Positions 15,525 to 24,570 of a stretch of DNA of 64,000 bases are shown one piece after another (within the stretch, counting starts at the first letter, position 1; each line of letters opens with the position of its first letter). The notes below the pieces were generated by a model that worked only from the letters and a program-made list of their open reading frames with translations, had not been told where the DNA came from and did no database searches. Source of the DNA: PALSA-1004 sp041483135 (GTDB lineage Bacteria; Pseudomonadota; Gammaproteobacteria; Burkholderiales; SG8-41); contig JBGPFE010000001.1 of NCBI GenBank assembly GCA_041483135.1, positions 100,260 through 164,259 on the forward strand, in the 5' to 3' direction. Both the position numbers and the translations under genes were made by a program.

Positions 15525-15830
15525 CTTAGAGTGCCTAACATAATGAAACGCGTGATGCGCTGGCACGATTTTGGCTCAGGGCGCGAAGCAAGGCCCGCCG
15601 CTTAGTCACTCTAAGCAAGAGACTTGCGACAATGCCATGGGCCAAAACTCGCGGCCAGCCCTATTATTTATACGTCGTCGGTTCTAATCGTTGTTCGGGG
15701 TTGCGGCCAGAATCGGCGCTGACATCGTTGCTCGACTGGCCAATATTCTGGATATTGCCTGCATCGAGCGCCTCGCCATCACCAATTCTGGACCGCAACG
15801 CACACGTGTTTCATTGTGTTAGGCACTCTT
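15525..15830. repeat. Inverted-repeat element of about 300 bp upstream of purL
   Basis: The left end agagtgcctaacataatgaa (continuing to 15554) and the right end (15803-15829, reverse complement) match at 25 of 27 positions. A nested pair, cttagagtg (15525-15533) and cactctaag (15607-15615), makes an inner hairpin-like subunit. The rest (15616-15800) has no convincing gene. The element ends 1 bp before the purL ATG, so it must contain or displace the purL promoter and RBS. It looks like another non-autonomous mobile element. Confidence 0.75.
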
Positions 15831-15831
15831 A

Positions 15832-18800
15832 ATGCCGCAACTTCTCAGGCTGCGCGGGCGCAACGCCCTCTCCGAGTTCCGCTTAAGCAAGCTCAACCAG
15901 GCTCTCCAGCCGGCCCCTCTCAAGCTCGCCGGCATCAGCGCCGAATTCTGGCATTTTGTCAGCGTTACGCGCGATCTGAGCAGCGCCGAGAACGCGATAC
16001 TCGAACGCATCCTGACCTATGGCCCCGCTTCCAGCGAAGCATCGGAAGCGGGGCAGTTGCTGCTCGTGGTGCCGCGTCTCGGCACGATCTCGCCGTGGTC
16101 GTCGAAAGCAACCGATATCGCGCGCCAGTGCGGCTTGAGCATGGTCGAGCGCATCGAGCGCGGCACCGCGTGGCACATCGTCAATACCGAAGGCAAACGG
16201 CTCTCCGAGCGCGCCATGGCTGTGCTGCTGCCGCTGCTGCACGACCGCATGACCGAAACCGTGCTCGAGACATTCGATGCCGCGGCGCGGTTGTTCCAGC
16301 ATTACAAGCCGCAACCGCTCAAAACGGTCGACATGCTGGCGGGCGGCATCGCGGCGCTGCAACGCGCCAACCGCGACATGGGACTCGCGCTGTCGGACGA
16401 CGAAATCGATTACCTGTGGCGGAATTTCTCTCTAATCAAACGCAATCCGACCGATGTCGAGCTGATGATGTTCGCGCAGGCGAATTCGGAGCACTGCCGG
16501 CACAAGATATTCAATGCCGATTGGGTGATCGACGGCCAGCCGCAGGACAAATCGCTGTTCGCGATGATCCGCCATACACACCAGCAGCATCCGCAGGGAA
16601 CCGTTGTTGCCTACTCCGATAATTCGGCGATCATCGAGGGCGCGCGCGTGCGGCGCTTTTATCCGGCTGCCGACGGTGGCTATCGCTACGTCGACGACGA
16701 TGCGCATATCCTGATGAAGGTAGAAACGCACAACCACCCGACCGCGATATCGCCGTTTCCGGGTGCGGCAACCGGCGCCGGCGGCGAGATTCGCGACGAA
16801 GGCGCGACTGGGCGCGGCGCCAAGCCGAAAGCCGGATTGACTGGCTTCACGGTGTCCAATCTCGAGATTCCCGGCTTCAGGCAGCCGTGGGAGGGCAACG
16901 CTTATGGGCGGCCGGGCCGGATTTCATCGGCGCTCCAGATCATGCTCGACGGGCCGCTCGGCGGCGCGTCGTTCAACAACGAATTCGGCCGCCCCAATCT
17001 ATGCGGCTACTTCCGCACCTTCGAGCAGGAAGTGGCGGGGGAGATGCGCGGCTACCACAAGCCGATCATGATCGCCGGGGGGATCGGCAATATCTCGGCG
17101 CAACATGCGCACAAGCAGGAGCTCGCCGCCGATGCACTGCTGATCCAGCTCGGCGGGCCTGGCATGCTGATCGGACTCGGCGGCGGTGCGGCATCGAGCA
17201 TGCAGACCGGAGCCAACATCGAAGACCTCGATTTCGATTCGGTGCAACGTGGCAATGCCGAGATGCAGCGCCGCGCGCAGGGGGTAATCGACTGCTGCTG
17301 GGCGCTCGGCGCCGACAACCCCATCCTGTCTATCCACGACGTCGGTGCCGGCGGGCTGTCGAACGCACTGCCGGAAATGGTGCACGCAGCCGGGCGCGGC
17401 GGGCGCTTCGATTTGCGCAGAATCCCGAGCGAAGAGCCAGGCATGTCGCCGCTGCAAATCTGGTGCAACGAAGCGCAGGAGCGTTATGTGCTCGCGGTTG
17501 CGCCCGCAAGTATCGAAACCTTCAAGTCGATTTGCGAGCGCGAGCGCTGCCCGTTTGCGGTGGTCGGCGATGCCACGGCCGATCACAAACTAGTGGTTGC
17601 CGATCCGGCGTTCAACAGCACGCCGGTTGACATGGAACTGCCGGTATTGCTCGGCAAGCCGCCCAAAATGCTGCGCGATGTCACGCATCGCGTATCTAGC
17701 CTGCCACCGTTCGATGCTTCGGCCATAGACTTGCGCGAAGCGTGTTTGCGCGTGCTGCGGCTGCCGGCCGTCGCGGACAAGACATTCCTGATTTCAATCG
17801 GCGACCGCACCGTGGGCGGCATGACCGCGCGCGACCAGATGGTCGGCCCCTGGCAGGTGCCGGTCGCCGACGTCGCGGTGACTCTGCTGGGTTTCAACGA
17901 ATATTGCGGCGAAGCGATGGCGATGGGAGAGCGCACGCAGCTTGCCTTGATCAATCCCGCGGCGGCGGGCCGCATGGCGGTCGGCGAAGCGGTCACCAAT
18001 ATCGCCGCCGCCGCGATAGCCGATATCGGCGGCATCAAGCTCTCGGCCAACTGGATGGCCGCGGCCGGCCATCCCGGCGAGGACGCGGCGCTCTACGACG
18101 CTGTGCGCGCGGTCGGCATGGAGCTGTGCCCGCAGCTCGGCATCAGCATCCCGGTCGGCAAAGACTCGATGTCGATGAAGACCGCGTGGAGCGACGGGGA
18201 TACGAAGAAAGAGGTCACTGCGCCGCTGTCACTGATCGTATCGGCGTTTGCGCGTGTGACCGATGCACGCCAAACGCTGACGCCGCAGCTGCGCACCGAT
18301 TGCGGAGAGAGCGAGCTGATCCTGATCGACCTCGGACTCGGCCGCTGCCGGCTCGGTGGTTCGGCGCTGGCGCAGGTTTATCGGCAGCTCGGCAATGCGG
18401 CGCCCGATGTCGACGATCCGAAGTTGCTGCGGGCGTTTTTCGGCGCAGTCCAGCAGCTGAACGCCGAAGGCAGGTTACTCGCCTATCACGACCGCTCTGA
18501 CGGCGGGTTGTTTGCGGCCATATGCGAAATGATGTTTGCCGGTCGCTGCGGTGTCGATCTCGATCTGGGCGCGCAGGCGGGCGCGAGCGCAGTGGTTGCC
18601 GCGCTGTTCAATGAAGAGCTTGGGGCCGTGCTTCAGGTGAGTCGAGCCGATAGCACAGCGGTATTAAAGTCATTGACTGCCGCAGGCCTTGGCGCGGCGT
18701 GCCGGAGCATAGGCCGGGTGAATGTTTCCGGCAAGTTGGCCGTCATGGCGGGCCGCCAGCAGGTTTTTTCAGCGGAGCGCATCGAACTGCACCGCGCGTG

Positions 18801-19722
18801 GTCGGAGACGACTTACCAGATGCAGCGGCTGCGCGACCATCCGGAATGCGCGCTGCAGGAGTACGACCGCATTCTCGATGCGGGAGACCCCGGCATCGCG
18901 CCACATCTGACTTTCGATCCGGCTGCCGATGTCGCAGCCCCTTTCATCAATCGCGGCGCGCGCCCACGCATCGCCATCCTGCGCGAACAGGGCGTCAACG
19001 GGCAAGTCGAGATGGCGGCAGCGTTTGATCGCGCCGGATTCGAGGCGTTCGACGTGCACATGAGCGATATCATCGCCGGGCGCGTCGGTTTGCCGGACTT
19101 CAAAGGCTTTGCCGCGTGCGGGGGCTTCTCCTATGGCGATGTGCTCGGCGCGGGCGAGGGCTGGGCCAAGTCCATCCTGTTCAACCGGCGCGCGCGCGAC
19201 GAGTTCGTCGCGTTCTTCAATCGCATGGACACGTTCGCACTTGGCGTTTGCAATGGCTGCCAGATGATGAGCAATCTGCATGAAATCATACCCGGCACCG
19301 AAGCGTGGCCGCATTTCGTGCGCAACAAATCGGAGCAGTTCGAGGCGCGCTTCGTGACGGTCGAGGTAATGCAATCGCCGTCGCTGTTTTTCGACGGCAT
19401 GGCGGGCAGCCGGCTGCCGATCGCGGTCGCGCACGGCGAAGGCTATGCCGAATTCTCCGGTGTTCAGCAACGTGAGCGGTCGCTCGTTGCCTTGCGTTTT
19501 GTCGATAATCGCGGCGCGGAGACCGCAAGCTACCCCTGTAATCCCAACGGTTCTCCGCTCGGAATCACCGGTCTCACCACGCCCGACGGCCGCTTTACGG
19601 TGTTGATGCCGCATCCCGAGCGCGTATTCCGCAGCGTACAGAATTCGTGGCATCCCGCCGGCTGGGGAGACGATGGACCATGGCTGCGCATGTTCCGCAA
19701 CGCACGCAAATGGGTGGAATAG
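15832..19722 (+). CDS. purL: Phosphoribosylformylglycinamidine synthase PurL (large type)
   Basis: This fourth step of de novo purine synthesis converts FGAR, glutamine and ATP to FGAM. The 1296-residue large-type enzyme includes the N-terminal domain (starts MPQLLRLRGRNALSEFRLSK), linker with FAQANSEHCRHKIFNADW, two AIRS-type ATPase domains (KVETHNHPTAISPFPGAATG and HDVGAGGLSNALPEM in the first), and a C-terminal class I glutaminase with the nucleophile in FALGVCNGCQMMSNL and the PHPERVFRS triad segment. ATG 15832 lies 1 bp after an inverted-repeat element, so there is no normal Shine-Dalgarno. Confidence 0.97.
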   Translation: MPQLLRLRGRNALSEFRLSKLNQALQPAPLKLAGISAEFWHFVSVTRDLSSAENAILERILTYGPASSEASEAGQLLLVVPRLGTISPWSSKATDIARQCGLSMVERIERGTAWHIVNTEGKRLSERAMAVLLPLLHDRMTETVLETFDAAARLFQHYKPQPLKTVDMLAGGIAALQRANRDMGLALSDDEIDYLWRNFSLIKRNPTDVELMMFAQANSEHCRHKIFNADWVIDGQPQDKSLFAMIRHTHQQHPQGTVVAYSDNSAIIEGARVRRFYPAADGGYRYVDDDAHILMKVETHNHPTAISPFPGAATGAGGEIRDEGATGRGAKPKAGLTGFTVSNLEIPGFRQPWEGNAYGRPGRISSALQIMLDGPLGGASFNNEFGRPNLCGYFRTFEQEVAGEMRGYHKPIMIAGGIGNISAQHAHKQELAADALLIQLGGPGMLIGLGGGAASSMQTGANIEDLDFDSVQRGNAEMQRRAQGVIDCCWALGADNPILSIHDVGAGGLSNALPEMVHAAGRGGRFDLRRIPSEEPGMSPLQIWCNEAQERYVLAVAPASIETFKSICERERCPFAVVGDATADHKLVVADPAFNSTPVDMELPVLLGKPPKMLRDVTHRVSSLPPFDASAIDLREACLRVLRLPAVADKTFLISIGDRTVGGMTARDQMVGPWQVPVADVAVTLLGFNEYCGEAMAMGERTQLALINPAAAGRMAVGEAVTNIAAAAIADIGGIKLSANWMAAAGHPGEDAALYDAVRAVGMELCPQLGISIPVGKDSMSMKTAWSDGDTKKEVTAPLSLIVSAFARVTDARQTLTPQLRTDCGESELILIDLGLGRCRLGGSALAQVYRQLGNAAPDVDDPKLLRAFFGAVQQLNAEGRLLAYHDRSDGGLFAAICEMMFAGRCGVDLDLGAQAGASAVVAALFNEELGAVLQVSRADSTAVLKSLTAAGLGAACRSIGRVNVSGKLAVMAGRQQVFSAERIELHRAWSETTYQMQRLRDHPECALQEYDRILDAGDPGIAPHLTFDPAADVAAPFINRGARPRIAILREQGVNGQVEMAAAFDRAGFEAFDVHMSDIIAGRVGLPDFKGFAACGGFSYGDVLGAGEGWAKSILFNRRARDEFVAFFNRMDTFALGVCNGCQMMSNLHEIIPGTEAWPHFVRNKSEQFEARFVTVEVMQSPSLFFDGMAGSRLPIAVAHGEGYAEFSGVQQRERSLVALRFVDNRGAETASYPCNPNGSPLGITGLTTPDGRFTVLMPHPERVFRSVQNSWHPAGWGDDGPWLRMFRNARKWVE

Positions 19723-19741
19723 CCGCATAGCGGCGGCGAGG

Positions 19742-19835
19742 AGTGAAAAGTGAAGGGAGATGAGTCGACGCGCTTTGCGCTTGTCTGTGAGATTTCTCCC
19801 CGTCTCACGCCTCTCGCTTCACGCCTCTCTCGACG
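19742..19835. repeat. Low-complexity gtgaag-type inverted repeat
   Basis: Between purL and the nfu-like gene, gagtgaaaagtgaagggaga is mirrored by ctcacgcctctcgcttcacg further on, separated by a gacgcgctttgcgc centre. Similar gtgaag-rich mirror repeats occur at 52325 and 57569. Confidence 0.6.
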
Positions 19836-19843
19836 GGGGAGCC

Positions 19844-20227
19844 ATGGCTGAACCGCCTGCCAAAACGGATGCCCCCTTCTATACTGAAGACGAACTCGAT
19901 GCGCTTTACGAGCGCGATCCGGTCGCGGCGCTGCGCATATCGCGCGAGCAGCATCTGCTCAGAAGACAACTCGAGTCGATGCGCTGCAAGGATGGTCCGC
20001 CGCCGACGCCGGAAGGAGTGACTCAAATTCTCGCGGAGGCGCGGCGCATCCTGCTGAAAGACGGCGGCGATCTCGAGTTCGTTGCGCTGGAGGGAACGGT
20101 GGTGCAGGTTCGCCTCAAAGGTAATTGCGTCGGTTGCCCGCGCGCCACGCTCGACCTCAAGAATGTGGTCGAGGCACTGGTACGCAAGCGCTATCCCCAG
20201 ATCACCGAGGTGCGCAACACGTTCTAG
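19844..20227 (+). CDS. NifU-like (Nfu C-terminal domain) Fe-S carrier protein
   Basis: This 127-residue protein has an Nfu domain in its second half (about 55-127), with the Fe-S ligating motif KGNCVGCPRATLDLKN. The first half has an acidic N-terminus (DAPFYTEDELDALYERDPVA), which is not a standard A-type domain. Its probable role is delivery of Fe-S clusters. ATG 19844 follows a ggggga RBS by 5 nt; the longer upstream frame reads through the repeat and is rejected. Confidence 0.87.
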   Translation: MAEPPAKTDAPFYTEDELDALYERDPVAALRISREQHLLRRQLESMRCKDGPPPTPEGVTQILAEARRILLKDGGDLEFVALEGTVVQVRLKGNCVGCPRATLDLKNVVEALVRKRYPQITEVRNTF

Positions 20228-20333
20228 GTGGACGGATCGGCATTGGATGCAGGACTGGAAATCATAGTGCCTGCATGGAGATGTCCAGGTTTTGCCGCGC
20301 TGCACCCCAATGCCAGGGCCGAAAGAGCAAAAT

Positions 20334-20360
20334 AAAACGGCGCACCCAGTGCGCCGTTTT
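20334..20360. terminator. Bidirectional intrinsic terminator
   Basis: aaaacggcgca, loop cccag, tgcgccgtttt forms a perfect 11-bp stem with T-tracts in both directions. It separates the plus-strand nfu-like gene from the convergent ppiC gene. Confidence 0.9.
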
Positions 20361-20377
20361 CTGCTGGAACCGGGGGC

Positions 20378-21169
20378 CTATTCGACCTTGGCTTTGGCGC
20401 GCAGGTCGGCGATTGCCCGTTGCACCGCCTGGTTTTGCAGTTGCTGCTGGATGTTGTTTCTCACTTCTTCGAAAACCGGCACCTTCGTCGGCCGCTCGTC
20501 GTCGAGCCGGATTACGTGCCAGCCGAACTGCGTTTGCACCGGGGCATCGGTCAACTGGCCTTTCTTGAGCTTTTTCAGCGCCTCTCCAAATTGCGGTACG
20601 TAGCGGCCGGACGGCGCCCAGTCGAGGTCGCCGCCTCTATCCTTGGAACCGGGATCTATGGATTTCTGGGCCGCCAGTTTTTCGAAGTTTCCGCCTTTTT
20701 TCAGTTGCGCGATGACCTGCTTGGCTGCCGCTTCTTCCTTTACCAGGATGTGTCGCGCCTTGTATTCCTTGTCGCCGGCTTGAGCTTTGGCGGCTTCGTA
20801 TTCCTTTCTCATCGTTTCTTCGCTGACCGGATTGGCCTTGATGTAGTCCTGCAGGTAGGCATTGATCAGCACCCCCTGGCGCTGGAACTCGATTTGCGCT
20901 GCAACATCGGGGCTCTTGTCCACGCCTTTTTTGAGGGCTTCCTGCACGAGTACCTCGCGCGTGACCAGTTCGTCGCGTATACGGGTACGCAGCTCCGGTG
21001 AGTCCGGCTGTCCCTGGGCCGCTGCATTTTTGACGAGCTGGTCGACCCGGCTCTGCGGGATCGCCACCCCATTCACCTTGGCGACCGCGTCCGCGGCCCG
21101 TGCGTTGCCGATGGCGAAAGCGGCGACCAAGGCCAGCGCCAGGGTTTGAGAAGTTTGCATTATTGTCAT
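20378..21169 (-). CDS. Parvulin-type peptidyl-prolyl isomerase, exported
   Basis: This is a periplasmic folding helper. A signal peptide (TLALALVAAFAIGNARA, cleavage about residue 25) precedes a SurA-like helical region with LVTREVLVQEALKKGV. The parvulin domain (about residues 130-230) has YKARHILVKEEAAAK, PGSKDRGGDLDWA and TQFGWHVIRLDDERP. The 263-residue length fits the PpiC/PrsA-like soluble form. It starts 21 bp after bolA on the same strand; yciB-bolA-ppiC probably form one operon. Confidence 0.93.
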   Translation of the reverse strand: MTIMQTSQTLALALVAAFAIGNARAADAVAKVNGVAIPQSRVDQLVKNAAAQGQPDSPELRTRIRDELVTREVLVQEALKKGVDKSPDVAAQIEFQRQGVLINAYLQDYIKANPVSEETMRKEYEAAKAQAGDKEYKARHILVKEEAAAKQVIAQLKKGGNFEKLAAQKSIDPGSKDRGGDLDWAPSGRYVPQFGEALKKLKKGQLTDAPVQTQFGWHVIRLDDERPTKVPVFEEVRNNIQQQLQNQAVQRAIADLRAKAKVE

Positions 21170-21190
21170 GTCAATTCCTAGGTTGGCGGA

Positions 21191-21457
21191 TTAAATTTCA
21201 TCGGGAGTATACGCCTTGATCGTCAAAGCGTGAATTTCGCGTTCCAGCATTTCGCCGAGCGCGGCGTGGACCATGCGATGGCGCGCCTGGGTCGACTTGC
21301 CTTCGAACAGCGGCGAGACGATGATCAGCTGGAAATGCCCGCCGCCGCCTTTCGCGCCTTCATGCCCGGCATGCTTGTCGCTGTCGTCGATCAATTCGAC
21401 GCTGTCGGGCGTCAGCATGGCGAGCTTTAGCTCGATGCGCTCGAGCGTATCCTTCAT
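21191..21457 (-). CDS. BolA family protein
   Basis: This 88-residue BolA-fold protein is linked in the family to monothiol glutaredoxins and Fe-S handling. It has the signature region GGGGHFQLIIVSPLFEGK, followed by ARHRMVHAALGEM, which carries the conserved His. It sits between yciB and ppiC on the minus strand. Confidence 0.92.
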   Translation of the reverse strand: MKDTLERIELKLAMLTPDSVELIDDSDKHAGHEGAKGGGGHFQLIIVSPLFEGKSTQARHRMVHAALGEMLEREIHALTIKAYTPDEI

Positions 21458-21482
21458 GTTGGCCGTACTCGTGCGCGAAGCA

Positions 21483-22025
21483 TCACTTGGTTTCCTTGCT
21501 TTCGACGTACTTTGCGAGCATCAGCGCCTGCAGCACCACGAACACCAGCATCAGCCCCATGCCGCCGAACAGCTTGAACTTGACCCACGTAGCTTCCGTG
21601 AAGTTGAATGCTACGTAAAGGTTGAGGAAACCCATAAGAGCAAAAAATCCCGCCCAGCTCCAGTTCAGTTTTGTCCATACGATTTCCGGCAACTGCATTT
21701 GCGTGCTCATCATGGTCTTGATCAGGTTTCTTTTGAACGCCAGCATCGATACCATAAGCGCAATAGCGAAAAGCCAATACAATACCGTTGGTTTCCACAT
21801 TATAAATCGTTTGTCGTGAAGGACGAGTGTCAAGCCACCCATTACAACAACGAGCGCCAGGCTGATCAGAAGCATTTTCTCGACCTTGCGATGCTTAAGC
21901 CAGACATATGCGACTTGTCCAATTGCGGCAACAATAGTAACGGCGGTTGCCATAAATATATCGTCCGTTGCAATGTACGCAACAAAGAACAGGATCACGG
22001 GGAACAGGTCGAAAAGGAATTTCAT
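21483..22025 (-). CDS. yciB: Inner-membrane septation protein YciB/IspZ
   Basis: This 180-residue protein has five to six transmembrane segments and begins MKFLFDLFPVILFFVAYIAT, typical of YciB (IspZ, septation protein A). It is linked to envelope and septum integrity. PTVLYWLFAIALM, LPEIVWTKLNWSWAGFFALM and WVKFKLFGGMGLM are family hallmarks. The yciB-bolA-ppiC order is common in Betaproteobacteria. Confidence 0.93.
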   Translation of the reverse strand: MKFLFDLFPVILFFVAYIATDDIFMATAVTIVAAIGQVAYVWLKHRKVEKMLLISLALVVVMGGLTLVLHDKRFIMWKPTVLYWLFAIALMVSMLAFKRNLIKTMMSTQMQLPEIVWTKLNWSWAGFFALMGFLNLYVAFNFTEATWVKFKLFGGMGLMLVFVVLQALMLAKYVESKETK

Positions 22026-22123
22026 GGGACTCTAACTATCCGGCTGCATGCTGAATTGTCCAAAAATGGTAGCGAAATATGTACACGCAATCTTGCCTTA
22101 TTTTACAAGGCAATCGGGAGTAA

Positions 22124-22519
22124 TTATTCCTTGTTGAATTTCAACGATGTTGAATTAATGCAATACCGCAGTCCGGTAGGCTGGGGGCCATCCTCGAATA
22201 CATGCCCCAGGTGCGCGTCGCAGCGGCTGCACAGCGCTTCGGTGCGCCGCATCGAGTAGCTCGTGTCGTCCTCGGTCCTGACGTTGTCCTTGATTGCCGG
22301 CTGCCAGAAGCTCGGCCAGCCGGTGCCGGAGTCGAACTTATGGTTGGAACGGAACAGCTCGGCGCCGCAGCACACGCAACGATAGACGCCCTGGTCGTGG
22401 TTATTCCAGTAGGCGCCGCTAAATGCATGCTCGGTGCCTTTTTTGCGCGTGACGTTGAACTGCTCGGGCGTCAGCGCTTGTTTCCATTCCCGGTCGGTTT
22501 TGACAACTTTGTCCGACAT
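22124..22519 (-). CDS. msrB: Peptide-methionine (R)-S-oxide reductase MsrB
   Basis: MsrB repairs methionine-R-sulfoxide in proteins. The 131 residues contain both zinc CxxC pairs (CVCC and CSRC), the FDSGTGWPSFWQP segment, HLGHVFEDGP and the active-site RYCINSTSL with its catalytic Cys. The gene starts 11 bp after the carboxyltransferase gene, so it may be the last gene of that operon. Confidence 0.96.
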   Translation of the reverse strand: MSDKVVKTDREWKQALTPEQFNVTRKKGTEHAFSGAYWNNHDQGVYRCVCCGAELFRSNHKFDSGTGWPSFWQPAIKDNVRTEDDTSYSMRRTEALCSRCDAHLGHVFEDGPQPTGLRYCINSTSLKFNKE

Positions 22520-22530
22520 GCTGCGCCTCT

Positions 22531-24021
22531 TCAGGTGATTCCGGGTTGTCCGCGTAACGGCGTCTGGCTGGCTCGATTGAGTTCCAGCCGAAAATCCCCT
22601 TTCTCAATGTACACCCGGCCGACTCGCGGCCGTTGCGCGAGTTCCTTGAGCAGGCGCACGACCGGCTTGTCGTAACCGAATCCGGTTCTCATCGGGCCGG
22701 CGGCCAGCATGTCATCGACCTGGGAACCCGCATACAGGTGACGCAGCAGTCGCTCTTCGTCACCGCTATTCGGATATTTCCGGCGCAAACCCGGCACCGC
22801 CGGCGCCAGCGGCTGCGGCTGCAGCGGAATCCGCGCCGAACCGTTGGCTACGATTCGATCAAGAATGTCGGGCTCGACCGGCGCCAGCGGCTTGCCGTAG
22901 TAGCCGAGCGCGTATTTCTTCACTTCGTCCGGCACCGTTTTGTAGCGTTCGCCCTGAACGACGTTGAGCACCGCCTGGGTGCCGACCAGTTGCGAGAACG
23001 GCGTGACCATCGCCGGCCAGCCGAGTTCCCTGAATACGCGGGCGGTTTCCGCGAGCACGGCATCGAACTTGTGGAGCAACCCCGCCTGCTCGAGCTGGTA
23101 ACGCATGTTGGTCAGCATGCCGCCGGGAATCTGGTGCTCGTAATGGAACTGGTCGTATTCCATCGGCACGCCGAGCGGCAGATTTCCCTGCTGCGCGACG
23201 CGCCGGAAATGCTCGCCGACTTCATCGACCAGACGATCATCCAGATTGATTTCATAACCCATGCTGCGCAGGTTGCGCACCACCGTCTGCGTCGCCGGTT
23301 GCGCGGGGCCATTGGCGAGCGGGGCGATTGAGGTCTGGATCTGGGTCACACCGAGCCTGACGCTTTCGAGGTAAACCAGCGGCGCGAGCCCCGTCATGCA
23401 ATGGCTGTGCAGCTCGAGCGGCACTTTTCCTGTGACTTTCAGCATGGCCGGCACCAGCGTGCGAATGCGGTCGGGCGTGAGCAGCCCCCCCGGGTCCTTG
23501 ATCATCATCACATCGATGCCGGCGCGCTTGATCAGCTCCTTCGTTTTCCGCGCGTAAAATGCGTCGGTATGCACCGGGCTCTGGCAGAACACCACCGAGC
23601 CGACGGATTCCATGCCGAGTTCCTTTACCCGGAGCAGGTGATCGACGATATTGTCCAGGTCGGACAACGCGTCGATCACGCGCACGCGCCGGATGCCGTT
23701 TTTGGCGAGGCATTCGAGCCACAGGAAATTGACGTCATCGGGCTGCACGTCGAAGCTGAGCAGGCTTTTGCTGCGCATCGCCGACTGCATTTTGGTGCGC
23801 GTGACGCGCTCTCGCATCAGGCGCAATCGCTGCCATGGATCTTCCTTGAGGTAGCGCACGCACACGTCGAACTGGATCGCGCTCATCAGGTCGATCGTCT
23901 CGAAACCGATGCGATCCATTCGCGCGGCGACCGGCAGCATCATCGCAGTCGTCATGCGCGTCGCCCACAGGCATTGATGGGCGTCACGCAAGGTGGTGTC
24001 TATGACTTTGATTTCCGTCAC
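22531..24021 (-). CDS. Biotin-dependent carboxyltransferase subunit (OadA/PycB-like)
   Basis: This HMGL-like TIM-barrel carboxyltransferase resembles oxaloacetate decarboxylase alpha and pyruvate carboxylase B. It begins VIDTTLRDAHQCLWATRMTT (metal Asp), has MMIKDPGGLLTPDR with the candidate carbamylated Lys, and LELHSHCMTGLAP with the metal His pair. The usual WGGATFD motif is replaced by SAIQFD, suggesting a different substrate. At 496 residues it lacks its own biotinyl domain. The carrier gene lies 29 bp upstream. No biotin carboxylase is encoded nearby. GTG start; it reads toward msrB. Confidence 0.85.
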   Translation of the reverse strand: MTEIKVIDTTLRDAHQCLWATRMTTAMMLPVAARMDRIGFETIDLMSAIQFDVCVRYLKEDPWQRLRLMRERVTRTKMQSAMRSKSLLSFDVQPDDVNFLWLECLAKNGIRRVRVIDALSDLDNIVDHLLRVKELGMESVGSVVFCQSPVHTDAFYARKTKELIKRAGIDVMMIKDPGGLLTPDRIRTLVPAMLKVTGKVPLELHSHCMTGLAPLVYLESVRLGVTQIQTSIAPLANGPAQPATQTVVRNLRSMGYEINLDDRLVDEVGEHFRRVAQQGNLPLGVPMEYDQFHYEHQIPGGMLTNMRYQLEQAGLLHKFDAVLAETARVFRELGWPAMVTPFSQLVGTQAVLNVVQGERYKTVPDEVKKYALGYYGKPLAPVEPDILDRIVANGSARIPLQPQPLAPAVPGLRRKYPNSGDEERLLRHLYAGSQVDDMLAAGPMRTGFGYDKPVVRLLKELAQRPRVGRVYIEKGDFRLELNRASQTPLRGQPGIT

Positions 24022-24050
24022 AGGGGCCCTTTGGTTTGACGAATCGGCGG

Positions 24051-24518
24051 CTAGGCTGCGGGCGCGATCAGTATCAGCGGCTGGTCCTGGTTGACCAGGG
24101 TTTCATTGGCGACCAGCACCGCCGTTATCGTGCCGGCAACATCCGCCTTGAGCGAACTGAACAGCTTCATCACTTCGAATACGCCAACGGTATCATCCGG
24201 CTGCACGCGGTCGCCGACTTCCACACAGGGCCTCGCACCCGGCGATGAGGCGCGGTAGAAAGTCCCCATCGTCGGCGCGCGCACGGCGACCTGGCCCGGC
24301 GGCACTTCAGTAGCGGCGGATGGTCGCGGCAGGGCAGTGGCTGATGGCGACGCGTTTTCGGCCGGCGCGTCGGCGATGCCCGACACCAAGGGCGCGGCGC
24401 CCGGATATCTCGAGACGTGCAGTTTCAACTCGCCAAGCTCGAGGCGGACCTCGCAGTCCTTCATGCCGTCGATGATCTCGAGTATTTTCCTGACATCGTC
24501 GTGCGTCAGTTCCGCCAC
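24051..24518 (-). CDS. Biotin carboxyl carrier protein
   Basis: This 155-residue AccB-like carrier has an N-terminal MAELTHDDVRKILEIIDGM, a linker rich in Ala and Pro (about residues 45-75), and a biotinyl domain with APTMGTFYRASSPGA and VFEVMKLFSSLKAD. The Lys in EVMK is the biotin attachment site (the canonical motif is AMKM/VMKM). GTG start with aaaagga upstream. It lies between the binding protein and the carboxyltransferase genes, so it probably serves that carboxyltransferase. Confidence 0.88.
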   Translation of the reverse strand: MAELTHDDVRKILEIIDGMKDCEVRLELGELKLHVSRYPGAAPLVSGIADAPAENASPSATALPRPSAATEVPPGQVAVRAPTMGTFYRASSPGARPCVEVGDRVQPDDTVGVFEVMKLFSSLKADVAGTITAVLVANETLVNQDQPLILIAPAA

Positions 24519-24570
24519 GAGGTTTTCCTTTTGCCGCGCAACCGGATAAACAATACAGCGATGCTGGCGC

